Below, piece after piece: positions 11,046 through 23,179 of a stretch of DNA of 64,000 bases. The translations under genes and the position numbers were made by a program. How positions within the stretch are numbered: position 1 is the first letter of the stretch; each line of letters starts with the position of its first letter. Below the pieces are notes generated by a model. It had not been told where the DNA came from, ran no database searches, and saw nothing but the letters and a program-made list of their open reading frames with translations. This stretch comes from Eupeodes corollae (taxonomy: Eukaryota > Arthropoda > Insecta > Diptera > Syrphidae), in contig NC_079147.1 in assembly GCF_945859685.1 (NCBI RefSeq), positions 212,415,578 to 212,479,577 on the forward strand, in the 5' to 3' direction.

Positions 11046-12690
11046 TGTTGCTCGAAGCTGTAACTTGACATGATGATTTGTCATTAGTAACTGATTAATA
11101 GAAAATATTTTGACAGAAATAAAAAGGAACAATATGGCTGCCTCGAGCTGTCAAAATCAACCCGTTCTTATTGGAAATATTATGTCCCTCAAAAGAATGT
11201 TAACATTTCTCCTACCTTCTTCACTTATACTTTTCGATATTTCGAAGCAATTTTCCAATAAGCAAAAAGTTGATTTGTCTCTTTTTTGGAACTACCGCCC
11301 AGCATATTGCATGTTGATCTGAAATGTGTCGTTCTTAACATTTTTTATATTCACTGAGTAATGTTCCCTTGTAAAAATGTAATTCTAAAAACGGTAGGAA
11401 TAAAGACTCGTCAGATACTCAATACATCCGAAAAAAGGATTTAGCTAAACTGCCAGCCCCTTAAAGACTTGAGTATACTTTTACACCGAAACTAAAAACC
11501 AGGTCGAAAATGTTGAAAAAACAAAAACAAATTTCGAGATAAAAATGATATCTTAAGTCTTTTATCAGAGAATCGAAAAGAAAAACACAAAACATTCACA
11601 TCACACCCATAGATTATATCCTATCCTTTTTGATTTTCATGAACATCAACAGAAATACAATGAATTCCCCCGCATCACAAATATCAAAAGGTGTCCCTTA
11701 TTCCCTTTCATTAGATAGATAGGTACGTCTCATCGTAGGTTAGGTAAGTAGGTACTCAGCACACTAATAATAGCGTACAATTTTATTTCAATTAATTCAT
11801 TCAATGACTTTGCGGAGCTGTCATTGTTCTCAATGACGACTCAATATACAAACAGTCATCATCATCATCCGAAGAGGGCGCTCCTTTATTTTCATTTTCA
11901 GACTTTCTGCAGCGTTTATTCGTCCTCGGATCAAACATTTCACTCTGTGCGAAGTCGAGCCGGCATTATAATTCAGAGTCCCATTCAACGGATGAAATTA
12001 ATATCGACTCCCATCATCATCAACATCATCGTCATCCGCGTCGTCATGAACTTCTTGAGCATGATGCAAGCCGGGGAGTTTCAAGACTATATTTGAAAAG
12101 CAAGCAAAGCCATTTTCTGGTACTGTCAGTTGATGAGGATTCCAAAAACAACTCAAGTCGACGCGACGACGACGACTTATCGTGGATTTCCGTTCTATCA
12201 TCACCATCGTTGTTGGTGATAAATTCGTGATATGTTTTTTTCGTTTTTCTTATTTTTCTCAAATTTTTTTAAAAGACGGCATAATTTAAGGTATGTAAGT
12301 ACTTAATTTTCTTCTTTTTCAAGTCTTATTTTCATTTCAAATCTTTTTTGTTTTCTAATTTGAATGGTGAGGTAGCGGGCGTCGGCGACTGTGACTGGGA
12401 AATTGAGACTACCTACTACAAAAACTCTATGTTCAATATGGTTAGCGTTTGCGGCAGCTCAGAGGCGAAGCGGCAGTGAAGATGTGAAATAAGGGAAGAC
12501 GAAGACTCCAAGGAGCAGAAAAAGAGAGAGATTAAAATTAAATCATCTTTGCGAAGACATGGGTGCCACTGACACAAGAGCCACTTGAAATTAATTGCTT
12601 GTCATTATTCTCTCATGTCGACCCTTTCCTCTCATGACGGCAGAATGATTTCTGTGTGTGTGTTCTAGCAAAAGGAGGCTCGGAAGTGGA
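11046..12690. other. Non-coding stretch, GC-richer from about 11700
   Basis: No gene. Between 11850 and 12210 there are TCATCATCATC and GACGACGACGAC-like stretches that produce overlapping spurious frames on both strands. The part from 11700 onward resembles the other unique blocks of the window, which may be conserved non-coding DNA. Confidence 0.4.
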
Positions 12691-12695
12691 AATAT

Positions 12696-14303
12696 GGTGA
12701 CCATATTCCTTTTGAGATTTTATAAAAAATAAAATACTTTAAAATAATTCCTTGGAAACAAAAATTTTTAAAGAATTCGAAATCAAGGAATATATATCTA
12801 CATACAGTGGTCGACAAGAATTTAGCACACTTATTAAATGAAATAAAAAATCTTGTATTTAAAAGTTATTGTTGCACTGAAAGCTGCAAGTTTATTTTAT
12901 TCTTAAGTTAACTTAACTTCTTAACTTCTTTTACTTGGACATTTGTTTAGCACACTTCAAGTTTTAGATGGATAACTTTTAATGTATGCAAATCATCATT
13001 ATGGAGTATTCAGTATTTGGTAGGGAATCCTTTGTATTTTATGACTGCACTGATTCTTCTAGGCAAACTCTCAACTAAAGCCACTTATTGTTGTGTTGGA
13101 ATGCCATACCATGCATCTTGAATGAACTGCCATAATTCTTGCAATTTTTTCGGCTTTCTTTTTTCAATTTGATGTTCCACATCTTACCACAAATTTTAGA
13201 TCATGTGATTGCGCTGGGCACTTTAGAACGTTAATTTTATTGACCTCTAAGCAATTCATTTCAAGTTTTCATGTGTGCCTAGGGTCATTATATTATTATG
13301 TATAAATCTCCATAGAAGTGGTAAATTTTCTTCTGAAAATAGAATCATATGGTGTACTAGGATACTTTTGTACACATTCCATTCTTGTGTTGACTTTTAT
13401 TATAGGACAAACACCGTGCCAGGAAAATTCAGTTCAGATAATAACATCCACACCACCATAATTGACCGTTTTAAGAGTATATCTAGGATTGTGTTGCATA
13501 TTCTGTGGGCGCTATACACACCTTTTGCCATTTGAACCAAACCGACAGAATTTGGACTGAAGCACCTTTTTCCAAAAACTGAATGGATTGTTCAAATTTA
13601 TCTTTGCAAACTCTCTCAAGTTCTCTTTCTTTCAAGTTCTTTTTTTTTTTGAAAGGACTGGCTTTCGCTGAGCAACCCAACCACGTACTTTTTTCATTTA
13701 ATCGACGTCTTACCGTCCTTGATGTTAAGATTACAATTTTCTTTCAGCTCGTTGAAGATGGCACTGGAGCTCTGAAAGGGATCCTTGGCTGACAAACGAT
13801 CAATTACTTTGTCTTCTTTTGGTGTTGTGTTCCTTTTACGAGGGTATTTCTCGATGTGTTTTGAATGGTTCCAAATTCATCAAAATGCCGAAGCGCGTTC
13901 TAAACCATTTTTCTGGGGCAATCAAACAGCTTGGTTATGTCAGAAACTGCCTTTTCCTTGTCTTTCATCTGTACAATTATTTTAACTTCTGAGCACCATT
14001 GTTGTTTTTAATATAGTTGTCAATGACAATGAAATATGAAATTTAAAGTTGCTTAGAACAAAACTTATACAAGCAAAATAACGATATTTCTTATCTTCTT
14101 CAAGTATGCAACATTTTTGTCCACAACTGTACATAAACAATGGAAGACATTTCTAAATCTAATAAAGTTTAAGAAGAAAACAACTCTTGTTAGAAGATAT
14201 AAAAATAGTAATGTTAAAATATAAGTTAACGAGTAAATTATTCGATGCAGAAGACTAAACCACTTTTATTCATTTTTTTTTTTAAAAAGGTTCTTTGGTC
14301 ACC
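12696..14303. mobile_element. Candidate DNA-transposon remnant bounded by GGTGACC inverted ends (A)
   Basis: The left end reads GGTGACCATATTCCTTTT. The right end, read inward on the minus strand, gives GGTGACCAAAGAACCTTTTT. The interior contains a separate Tc1-like element (12805-14129). A second pair with the same end motif brackets 46458-48488. No transposase of its own was found and no clear target duplication is visible. The motif is nearly palindromic (only the middle base sets direction), so chance pairing is possible. Confidence 0.3.
12805..14129 (-). mobile_element. Tc1-like DNA transposon remnant with TIRs and TA duplication (copy 1)
   Basis: The left end CAGTGGTCGACAAGAATTTA pairs with the right end, which read inward is CAGTTGTGGACAAAAATGTT. 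Both are flanked by TA (12803-12804 and 14130-14131), the Tc1/mariner target site. A decayed transposase lies on the minus strand. Its N-terminal part around 13990-13660 has an HTH-like stretch and TSRTVRRRLNEKSTWLGCSA, typical of Tc1. The catalytic half reads YGG-type GRFKSISR-region frames near 13500 and, in a shifted frame, INVLKCPAQSHDLK near 13200-13230, the WPAQSPDLNPIE motif with N and P positions altered. Length 1325 bp, normal for Tc1. Many stops and shifts: inactive. Confidence 0.85.
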
Positions 14304-16377
14304 CTAAATATCATGGATGTGAAAATAAACGTCAATGATGGTATTGAATTCTTGTCTAGATAATATGAGGTATTGGAAAGCAAAAAAGGAAGCACTTGAA
14401 AGTGTACTTCCTTTGTTAAGCGCGAGGTTTTTAATGAAATTTTTATTGAACTCATTTTTTGTTTGTATTGTGTTCGTCTACCGCTTTTGTTGGTCGGTTG
14501 CCCTTTACCTAAAGAATGATCATGGTTCCCATATCCTTATAAGTTCGTGGGAAAGAAGAACATCTTTATAGAGCACAATAATTAAAAATCTCATCAAGTC
14601 AACTCAATTACTACCCATGGGTTTTTTCTTTAACAGTTAAGTACTTGGAAGTAGAAAATAATTATGAATTTAAATACGTATGTGTGTTAGTTACGAGATC
14701 AACTATGGAGGGATGTGTCCATAAGTTTATTGACACCACTCAAATAAATTTAAACGAATTATTTCATATATTCATTCAAACTTTATAGTGCAAACAATAC
14801 AGGCCCACAAGCACAGCCTTGCGGAACCCCAGCATATTTCCTTAGATTACGAATAATACAATTTTATTTTAATCAATTCAATGCACTGGGTTTATATGCA
14901 TACTATCCATAAATCTAGAATAATAATGTAAATTCTTTTCGAATAAAAAAGCTCTTAGCTAAAATAGGAAAAATAAATCAGCTTCTAAACAAAACAACCT
15001 AAATCCTAAATTATGGTTAGGTGTGATTTCAAAGTTTAAGGAGCTCTATGATATCATCGTCTGTCATAAATCAAACCTCTAAATGTTATTTTAACTATCA
15101 TTCAAATTCAAACACACAAACAAGATAGGAAAGAAAAATAAAGTTAAGCATAGTTTACATGGAATGATATATTGACAGCCGTGCTAGTAGCGGTGCGGTG
15201 GCGGCTTTCGTACTAAATTTCAAAGGAAACCTAATCGAACTTTAAAAGAAGAAAACTACATATGTTGATTGTACCCAAAACTACCTACACTATTGTATAT
15301 TCAATTTTGTATACACCAATGGGATGATACCTATTTTATACATGGCTACATAGCAAAGGTCATTGGTATTCTCCAAATTATAATAAATGACCCACGATAA
15401 TTCCTTTCAATAATAACAACAGCATTAGCAGCATCAACATCAGAATCAGCATCAGAATCCAAGTATAATAATTTCAGCTTCCAGTCACAGTAGTCAAGAA
15501 AGAAAATGACAAATGATCCTGTTGTATAGAACCCAAAGCATTAACGAGAGACATGTGAGTACCAGTGCTGTCGAATTAATACATTTGTAGCAAATTATAT
15601 ATTTCCTGTCCGAATTCGAAAGGTGATTTGTGTAATTTTTGTAATGACAATGTATTAATACAAAAACAAAATAAGGATATCTTCGTTTTTATATGTGCTA
15701 GAAAATGACTGTTAGAAAGTAAAACCTGTCAACCGTCTGTTTCCTGTCAAAATGTATGTTCATTAATAAATAGACATTGTTATTACCTTTATCATTTTGA
15801 ATTGGCTTTTTTGTATAATCCACAAGATAATTCAAAATAATTAATATAAGATTATGAAATTATGTGCAATTGCTATAAAATTATAGAAATACTGTTAGTA
15901 GTTTTTCACCAATTAGTATAAAGAATACTTTTATCTATAATATGCTTCGTATTCGTACCTTTCCTTAGCATTAAATAATTAACAAGAAAACATTTTTACG
16001 ATTTCAAAATGTCTTGAGTAGCACGATACATAATTTTAGACACAGCAACTTATTGCATATTAATTTCGAAAGAAAATTTAGGAAAATCTTTAAAAATGAC
16101 AGCACTGATGATCGGTCTATGTTTAATCCTTCGTTATAAATTGAGAAAAAAAAACAAACAGTGTCTGAAGCCTGAACAGACCAAGAACCCCAATTACGCT
16201 ATACGAGTAAGGAATATAAAGTTAAGTTACTAAACTCTTCATTACTCTTTTAATTTTTCATACTTTAATACATATTAAAATTTTAAGAAATTGATAAAAA
16301 AGCATACAATCGAAAGCAAACCAAATAAAAATTGTTTTAAGCCTGTTTCCCGAATAGTATGCCATTAAAGCTGAAGT
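14304..16377. other. AT-rich non-coding stretch
   Basis: Apart from the RT scrap at 14740-14860, nothing was recognised. A short CAGCATCAACATCAG run lies near 15420-15460. The open frame at 14335-14571 matches nothing I know. Confidence 0.4.
14740..14860 (-). pseudogene. LINE RT scrap
   Basis: On the minus strand the frame reads NLRKYAGVPQGCACGPVLFAL, the AGVPQGSVLGPVLF motif of non-LTR reverse transcriptases. Only this motif and about 25 following codons remain. No flanking domain was found. Confidence 0.55.
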
Positions 16378-16616
16378 GTTTGTTTGCTTGTTTGTTTGTT
16401 TGTTTGCTTGCTTGAACGCACTTATATTAGGAACTACTAGTCCAATTTTAAACCTTATTTCAGTGTTAGTTAGCGCATTAATTGAGGAAGGCTATGTCCT
16501 ATAAAACATCACCTTAAGACTAATACGAGTTGATCACCGATAAAGTATGTTTCAAAATCGGGGATTTGTTTCCCCCTGAGACCTTCCACTGAGTGCGCTT
16601 GCGCTGTGGGATAAAG
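16378..16616 (+). repeat. TTTG/CTTG microsatellite followed by a dispersed-type repeat
   Basis: A (TTTG)n run with CTTG variants at about 16378-16416 leads into GGAACTACTAGTCC, then TTTCAGTGTTAGTTAGCGC and GAGGAAGGCTATG, ending around CACCTTAAGACTAATACG and a CCACTGAGTGCGCTTGCGC block. I recognise the order (microsatellite, AACTACTGGTCC-like, GAGGAAGGCTAT-like) as resembling a repeat reported widely in insect genomes. This is from memory, and its class is unsure. Only one copy was found in this window. Confidence 0.45.
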
Positions 16617-18734
16617 TTTTGCTTAAAAAAACAACATTCAAATTCCCAATAAATTATCTTGAGGTTTATAAATACTTAAAGGGTTTTCTCTATTCTGCAG
16701 TTTCTCAAGAACTAGCCATGCCGAAGATACTGCTAAATGTACTAAAATTGTATACAGCACCCTATAAAGTGAATGAAATAAAAACATTATTCTTTATGGC
16801 AAAGTGACTGCTTGCTTGCCTACTTCTACAAACAACAATAAAACCAAGTAATTTGAAGGTGTCATTATTACCACACACTCTCGCCTTGCCATCATGGTCA
16901 GCCAGCAAGCCAGCACGTCAGCTATGCCGGTCAATTTTCAAAGATATTCAAATCCCCCTGTCATCTGACAACCGACATAAAGCGCCAAACCTACCGACAC
17001 CAGACCAGACCAGGCAAGACATACATACGAGCAAGATCGGGTCTGACACTGTCCAAGAAGGCGTGTAATTTCCCCCATCGATCATGATTAGTGGGGAATT
17101 GTGCTTTGCGCCTTTTCGGTGTGCGCTGCTATGGCTGTCGCTGTCTTAGTCTCTGTCGCGGTTCGTTGATTTAGGGTATCGCCACAGTGTCCGATTGTCA
17201 AAAATTTCACTTCATGTCAGATGTTAATTCGATATGAAAACTACTGCTGCAATCCTAAAAAGGCGGCGGCGACGAAAGAAGGTGAGAGGGGTATCTACCG
17301 CCGCTGTTCTATTAATCTTGTAAAGGAGTATAATGGAACGGTAACAATCACTGACGCTGACTCTGACGAAGCTGCCGCTGGCTGACCAAGAGCTTTGCTT
17401 GTTTAATTTATCATTAATTTTTAAGGTTCTTTTTGACAGTTCGGAAAGTGAGATATATGTTGGTACGTCAATTGAAACAGCAACAGCTCGGCGGCGGCAA
17501 TAGTGATGGTAATGGCGGCAGTAAGTTCCTAATCGGTCGAGTTCACCTTCGTTGTCTTTAACGTCGTCGTCAGGCAGGCGGAAAAATCGAAAAACCCAAC
17601 AATGCTACCGAAACCAAAAAATACAAAGAAAAAGCAATGAATTGAACATTTCTCCCGGCTTCCTGTGTCATTTGTCTTCCATAAGAATGTGAGTCCAAGC
17701 CCGATGATTAATGATCGCAATGACCGGTGAGAGGGTGATTTTTCAAACAATAACGATAACATTTTTCCAGACCTTGTCGCTCCGTCCATAACCTCGAACA
17801 TTGCAATTAGAGATGTTGTTTTATTTTTGTGTGGTATTTCGAGAACTAAAAATAAAAAAGGTGGGCGTGTGGGAAAAGCTGCGTGGAGGAATATTTGATT
17901 GGTATAAAAGTCAACAAAAACGGTCCTCTCTTAGGGTAGCTCCTATACTCGTATATACTCGTATGTATGCAGGTACACCAAATTCAAATTATCTAACAAA
18001 TAACAAACAAATGGGCTTAATGAGTTGGTTAATTTGTGTACGGGTTGTTAGGTTAAAGCCAGCCGGACGGCCTGTCGGTTTTGCGGTAACCCTCATATTG
18101 GGGTTTTTGTAGTCGCATCGTAGGTCACATAGGCATTTTGTTTTGTCGCAGCCAACCAGCCAGCCAGCAGCGTCATGGTTCTCTTACGTCGCCTCGCTTG
18201 TCGGTCGTTTTAGTCGTTTTGTACGCAGTTTTGTTAAGCAATTTAGTTTTGGTCATTTCAATTGGGTACGCACTGGCGCGTTTTGTATAGCAATTCATTA
18301 ATGTGCGACTGAGTGTGGAACAAATAGAAATACGTTTTAGTTTAATTATGTGGCGACCAGGTCAATTAAGAGTTTTGTTTTTTTTTTGTTGTTCGTTAGT
18401 CTGTAGTTATAGCCATTTGGAGTAACCACATCACCTGTGGATTTTGTCATTATAATAGGGTTTGTTTTAATGAGCTCAGATACCTAGTTGATAATTAACT
18501 TTTTATAAATGACAAAAAATAGACATAATAGGGGTTGTCATGTCTGCAAGTTGTTTATGGAGTTGTTTGTTTTAATTGTTTCTTTTTTAAGAAAAATATT
18601 TAAGACTCTAAAAATGAAACCAAGAACGTATAATTCCCATACTTTTAAGGAACCTGTAACAGAAAAATACATTCTTTGCATTCCGCATTTTGTATCTACT
18701 TTGATGCAAAATTAAGTGGCATGCTGGCAAACAT
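16617..18734. other. Non-coding stretch with a GC-richer unique block (about 16850-18320)
   Basis: Contains CCAGACCAGACCAGG, GGCGGCGGCGACG and CCAGCCAGCCAGC-like short repeats and CTCGTATATACTCGTATG near 17948. Open frames on both strands are short and match no family. Possibly regulatory or intronic DNA of a neighbouring gene. Confidence 0.35.
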
Positions 18735-19150
18735 CCCAGTTGGAATTAAGTGAACTTATCTATCATGCCTCGCTTTTGGCAGTCCGCAAGTTTCAAACAA
18801 AAAATTATTAATGAGAAACAGAAAAGAGTGTCGGATACAAAACGGTCCCCTGTGGCACACCGATGTTCATTTTTTAACTAATCTAGCAAAAAAGAGACCC
18901 ATTGATTCCAAATGCAAGAATTTCTGATAAGAAAGCTTGATGTAAAACTTTCTATTAAAAGTCTTGGAAATATCAAGTGCATAAAACGATGCAAAAGTGT
19001 GGTCTGGGCCGACAACGCACAGAAGTCATAATGTCGGAAATTAATTAGGATGCTAATTTCAATCCACTGCTACAGAGATACCCATAGCGAGAATAGATTG
19101 AGAAATGAGTGGTTTTGCAAGTGTTGAAGAACAGAAAAGATACTTTCCGG
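18735..19150 (-). pseudogene. LINE RT fragment, minus strand
   Basis: Read from 19020 downward the minus strand gives FALDISKTFNRKF (the LDISKAFD motif with the catalytic Asp region) and then, near 18890-18840, MNIGVPQGTVLYPTLFCFSL (the GVPQGTVLGPTLF motif). The intervening sequence is intact in length but frameshifted. It belongs to the jockey/CR1/I type by motif only. Confidence 0.6.
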
Positions 19151-19429
19151 TAGTTTAAATTTGTAAATGTCAAGATCTTTAAGAATTGAAGCAACTGCAA
19201 GAATGCGAACATTTATTCTTGGTTCCTATTCTTTTAATAGGAAACTGTACTGCATTCAAATTGATTTTATCTATCAAACTTAGAATAACAGTGTCATTGA
19301 AGTCTGAATCAATCTGAGTGTCGTAGTGTTCCGTTTTTACAATTGAGTTAATTTATTGACCAATTTGTGTAATAATTGTGATTAGTGGAAATATAGTTTT
19401 CCGTCGGCTTTTTTGGTCGCTGTTATTTT

Positions 19430-20810
19430 CGCAAGGAAACAATTAAGGTACATTAACTTTAAAACGTTTCGGCAGGGGTTGCTGCTTTCTTCAGGGATAC
19501 AAATACAATAAAGTTTACTCATTTAAGAAAAATAGGAAAACAATTTAATATTAGTTATATTATATTAAATATTAATTGTATTATATTAATTATATTAATT
19601 AATATAATTTTAAAATAAAACTATAAATATAATAAGCACTTCAAAGAATGAAGTTAAGTCTAAATTGAATAAAGCACAAATTACATTTAAAAGGAAAGAA
19701 GAGAGCAATATACGGCAGAAATGTTTTGTTCTTCTTGTATTCGGTTCATGTTGTTTTTGTTTTTGAGAATATGTAATGTTTTTAACGTGTATCGCTGCGA
19801 AACATGTTTATCTGTCTTTAGACCTTTTACGCCTTCATTGTTTGGAGAATGAGTGCTTACAATGCTTTGACTGGCTAGGGTTGTCTTCTCAGAATTTTTA
19901 GTTTTATGTCGGACTTATGATTCGAGATGCGTTGTCTAAGAAGTTGTTTTGTGGTCCCAAATCCCAATATAACACAGGTTGCACAGTTCATTTGTTTTAC
20001 CATCGCAGTTAATTTTGTAAATCCATCTGTTTGGTTGTCCTTATCAGGTTTCGTCTTTAGTTTAGTAAAACAATGGTCAAGTTTTGTTTGATTTGAAAGT
20101 AAGGCGAACCTCTGTCAATTTTTTGGAATTGAATTTCATGAAGTTTTCGGATAGAGTTTGGACGTAAACCATGGTTTTGTGGTGCGTTCTAACGGGTTGA
20201 TCAATATATTCTCGTGGAATTTGCATTTTGTATTTTAAAAGGAGACTTCGAATTATGGTAGAAGGATAAACATTATCACTTAAGATTTTGATGACTTTTT
20301 TCTCTTTGGCGACGTGGAATCGTACATCATTTATTCACGAGGTTGGACGCAGTATTGATGATAATATGCCTTGCTTGGTTTGATCGGAAATTAACTAGTC
20401 TTCCAGATGCCGTTGGTTTTTGATAATAGTCGGAAAGCAGATGATTTTCTTGACGGTAGATTTTTACATTTAAGAAAGATATTCTTTAGTTAACCTCATT
20501 TTTAATTGTGAATTCAATTTTTGGGTGGAATCCGTTTAGAAATTTTAGTACTTTGTCTGTATTTCTGTTATCCATTATTGCGAATATGTCGTCAACATAT
20601 TTTGCTATGAACGCAGGTTTTTTTCCATGTTATTTAAACATTCATCTAAAACGTGGTTCAAAACCAGATCTGCAATAGACGGAGATAGTGGCTTGCCCAT
20701 TGGCATCCCAAAAATAGGTTTGCAGATAGTGTCTTTGTATTGAAGAAAATTTAAGACTATAATCTCAATAAATTTGTTTTGTGCTTTTATTTATTAAACC
20801 ATTCCATCTT
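19430..20810 (-). pseudogene. Penelope-like element remnant (RT and GIY-YIG endonuclease)
   Basis: Penelope-like elements encode an RT fused to a C-terminal GIY-YIG nuclease. On the minus strand, 20790-20640 reads IFGMPMGKPLSPSIADLVL (the GTPMGSPISPILADLV motif), followed near 20600 by an AKYVDD-like catalytic motif in a shifted frame and NTASNLVNK near 20330. The nuclease region at about 20035-19690 shows WIYKINC and CYIG (the GIY-YIG pair), then RQRISNHKSDI in another frame and LKTLHILKNKNNMNRIQEEQ, a typical PLE C-terminal stretch. The 3' flank (about 19455-19500, CGTTTCGGCAGGGGTTGCTG on the plus strand) resembles the sequence that accompanies these elements. Many frameshifts: dead. Confidence 0.75.
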
Positions 20811-21084
20811 GTTTTTTATAAAGCATATTTGGTGTGAAGCCAATGACGCAAAATGTTAAACGATTAAGTAAAATGTTGAAGACATTTTCAGCAATTTACT
20901 AAGCTTAAAAGATGATTTACCTAATTTAAAACGATTTTAACATCTTACTACCTCTTAACAATTTGCTAAAATTAAAATCATGAAATGGATTCTTTAAGTT
21001 TAAGCAATTTTTTAAATCCATATGAAATCTGTACAAATAATCTTATAAGGCCAGTTGGGATCTCCGTTTGAGTGTATTTGCTTT
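20811..21084. other. AT-rich gap, possibly 5' flank of the Penelope-like remnant
   Basis: No motif recognised. Direction and position would fit the upstream RT part of the Penelope-like element, but no coding signal survives. Confidence 0.25.
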
Positions 21085-21745
21085 GTTTATTTTCACTAAG
21101 TGTCACTTTTCACAGGCAAAAAAAGGCAGTTAACAAATTACTAGTGAGAAAAACAAAAGAAAAGGATTCACATTTTTCGATTTTTTAATTATCAGGTGTC
21201 AAAAACCAAAAAAGTCTTTGATGTATACAGCTAACCAAATCCTAGCAGACTTTCTTTGTAATCAATTTCCAATTCAATTCCTGAATTTCTTGAAATAAAT
21301 TAGGCATGTTTTCAATTTTTGTGTAGCTCATTTTTATTTTAAGATATTGCCATAGGTTTTGTATAAGGTTTATTTCCGAGCTGCACTACGACGCACGGCC
21401 ATCACAAAAGAGTGATGGACTTGTCATCGAACCGTTTATTAATGTAACTGGCCGTGTGCCTTGTCCTGCTGAAATTTCCGTACAACGAGTAGGTTTCTTC
21501 CGAGTAAGGCAGCATTGTATTCTCCAGAATGCTGCAATATTGGATAGTAGCCCATATGACACTCAATTCTTTTAATTTTACCAAAGCAGGCCTTACTTTG
21601 ACGTTAAGTCATTAAAAGCAACTTCCTTGCTATGCGTTCAAAGAGTCCAGCTTCACGCAACCTACTTTTTACAGTGTCTTCTGACAATCTACTGTCTGTT
21701 TTGCTAAATGCTATTCTTCTAAAACGTGTTCTTTTGTTCTTCTTT
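21085..21745 (-). pseudogene. Tc1-like transposase remnant (copy 2)
   Basis: Minus-strand frames from 21740 downward give RLSEDTVKSRLREAGLFER followed by IARK (the Tc1 HTH-to-DDE linker, TVRRRLREAGLFGRVARKKP). Near 21500-21400 they give VRKFQQDKAHGQLH in one frame and NKRFDDKSITLL in another, the FQQDNAPCH and catalytic Asp region. The last part near 21390-21340 is degraded. No TIRs were identified. It differs from the other Tc1 copies. Confidence 0.65.
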
Positions 21746-21989
21746 CCCCCAAAAAATGTTGAAGACCTAACTAAAAAATTTAAATGTAATTGTGTAAATC
21801 CCTGAATTTATTGATTCTTATTACTTAGTTTTTACTTTCTTTAATAAGAAAAATAACGGTATCCCATGTCAGTATTATGATTTTATAGTGAAATTGGCTA
21901 GATTACAATGTAAAAGAAAAAAAAACTTCGAATTTATTTTAAGAACACACAGAATTCGCAAGTTGATCTTGACCTGAAAAGCTTTTTTA

Positions 21990-22880
21990 GTTAATATATT
22001 TTTCTTTTGAAGTTCAGAGCGGAGCCTAAGTTGTCAAATAAAAAATGTTATCTTTTTTTACTTCTAAACGTTCAAAACTTCAAATGTTTGTTTCTTTTTT
22101 AGTTCTGAACATGTAAAAAGCTGAGCATTGCTGATTTCACGTTTGTTTCGTGTGGTATGAAAGAGACAGATGGCAAATACTTGAGCTACTCGTATTGAAA
22201 CTTCATTTCGCTAGTGTGTTTCAAAGGGCGTTTTTCTTTTTCAGTTTGGAGCAGAACTGTCAAACAAAAAATTGTGTTTCTCTTTTACCTCTGAACGTAC
22301 AGACCTTTAAATTTGTGTGTTCTTTTTCCGGTCTGATCGTGTTCAGAGCGTCTTCTATGAGCTCACAATAAAATAACTGAGCGGACCGAGTTAAATGCTA
22401 AACACAAACATTTGACAGGTGAAATTAAAGAAAAAAGGTAAAAATAACAAATAAGAAATAAAAAATAAAATATGTTTTTTTTAAGTCTTGGTTTTATTTC
22501 AGAAGGCTTGAAATGGACGAGAAATATGATTGTTCTTCAGTTAAAGAAAATTATGACCGAACTGCTACGTAGCTTCAAAAAATCCATGTACTAAATCATC
22601 GCCAACCAAATTCCTGTTTGTAAAGAATATGACTGCAATGTCAAATAGTGACAGCTTAAGTGTTCCGATGTGTTTCAAAAATAGTTCTGAACGCTTAGAA
22701 CACGCTTTTATCATAGGATGTTCAGAGCATGCCCGACATGCTCGGACTCAGAGCTCTATTCTGAGTTTTAAAAAAACGTCTATTAATAAGTCGCAGCTCA
22801 GAACAAACTTTGCTCAGAGCGTACTCGATGTGCTTAGGGTCAGCCTCTACTCAGTGCCCTGCGATGAACTTAAAAAGAAA
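21990..22880. repeat. Cluster of degenerate direct repeats around a GTTCAGAGC motif
   Basis: A block at about 22003-22115 (TTTTCTTTTGAAGTTCAGAG, then GTCAAATAAAAAAT and TTCTAAACGTTC) is repeated in mutated form at 22225-22340 (TTTTCTTTTTCAGTTTGGAG, GTCAAACAAAAAAT, CTCTGAACGTAC). GTTCAGAGC or GCTCAGAGC recurs at about 22012, 22338, 22719 and 22811. A small hairpin GAGCATGCCCGACATGCTC lies near 22727-22745. No coding function is supported. Confidence 0.45.
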
Positions 22881-23179
22881 AACGTCTATTGAGTGCAAGA
22901 CACTGTATCAATGGAGACTAAATGAACTTTTAAATTTGTGTTCAATTGCCATAGCAAATCTTTTTAAAAGTCATTTCTGCATCTTTTTATGTTATCATGT
23001 CTCAAATAAAATTTATATGTAGTTGGTATTTTTACCGGTTCTTGAGATATGGTTGACGAAAAAAGGTAGGCCGGATTTACGAACACAGACTTCTGGAAAG
23101 TTTAAAACAAAACAAAAAGCGTGCAATACGTAATAGGGAATTGGTAATTTTAAAATGTTTTAACAAATCGTAAAAGAAA
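22881..23179. other. Short unassigned gap
   Basis: AT-rich sequence with no recognisable feature. Confidence 0.3.

Noticed and set aside
22500..22650. A Myb/SANT-like domain in KWTRNMIVLQLKKIMTELL
   Set aside because: Only a short, frameshifted resemblance to a tryptophan-led helix. No second conserved block was found.
22629..22892. 87-codon open frame
   Set aside because: It lies across the GTTCAGAGC repeat cluster and has no recognisable motif.
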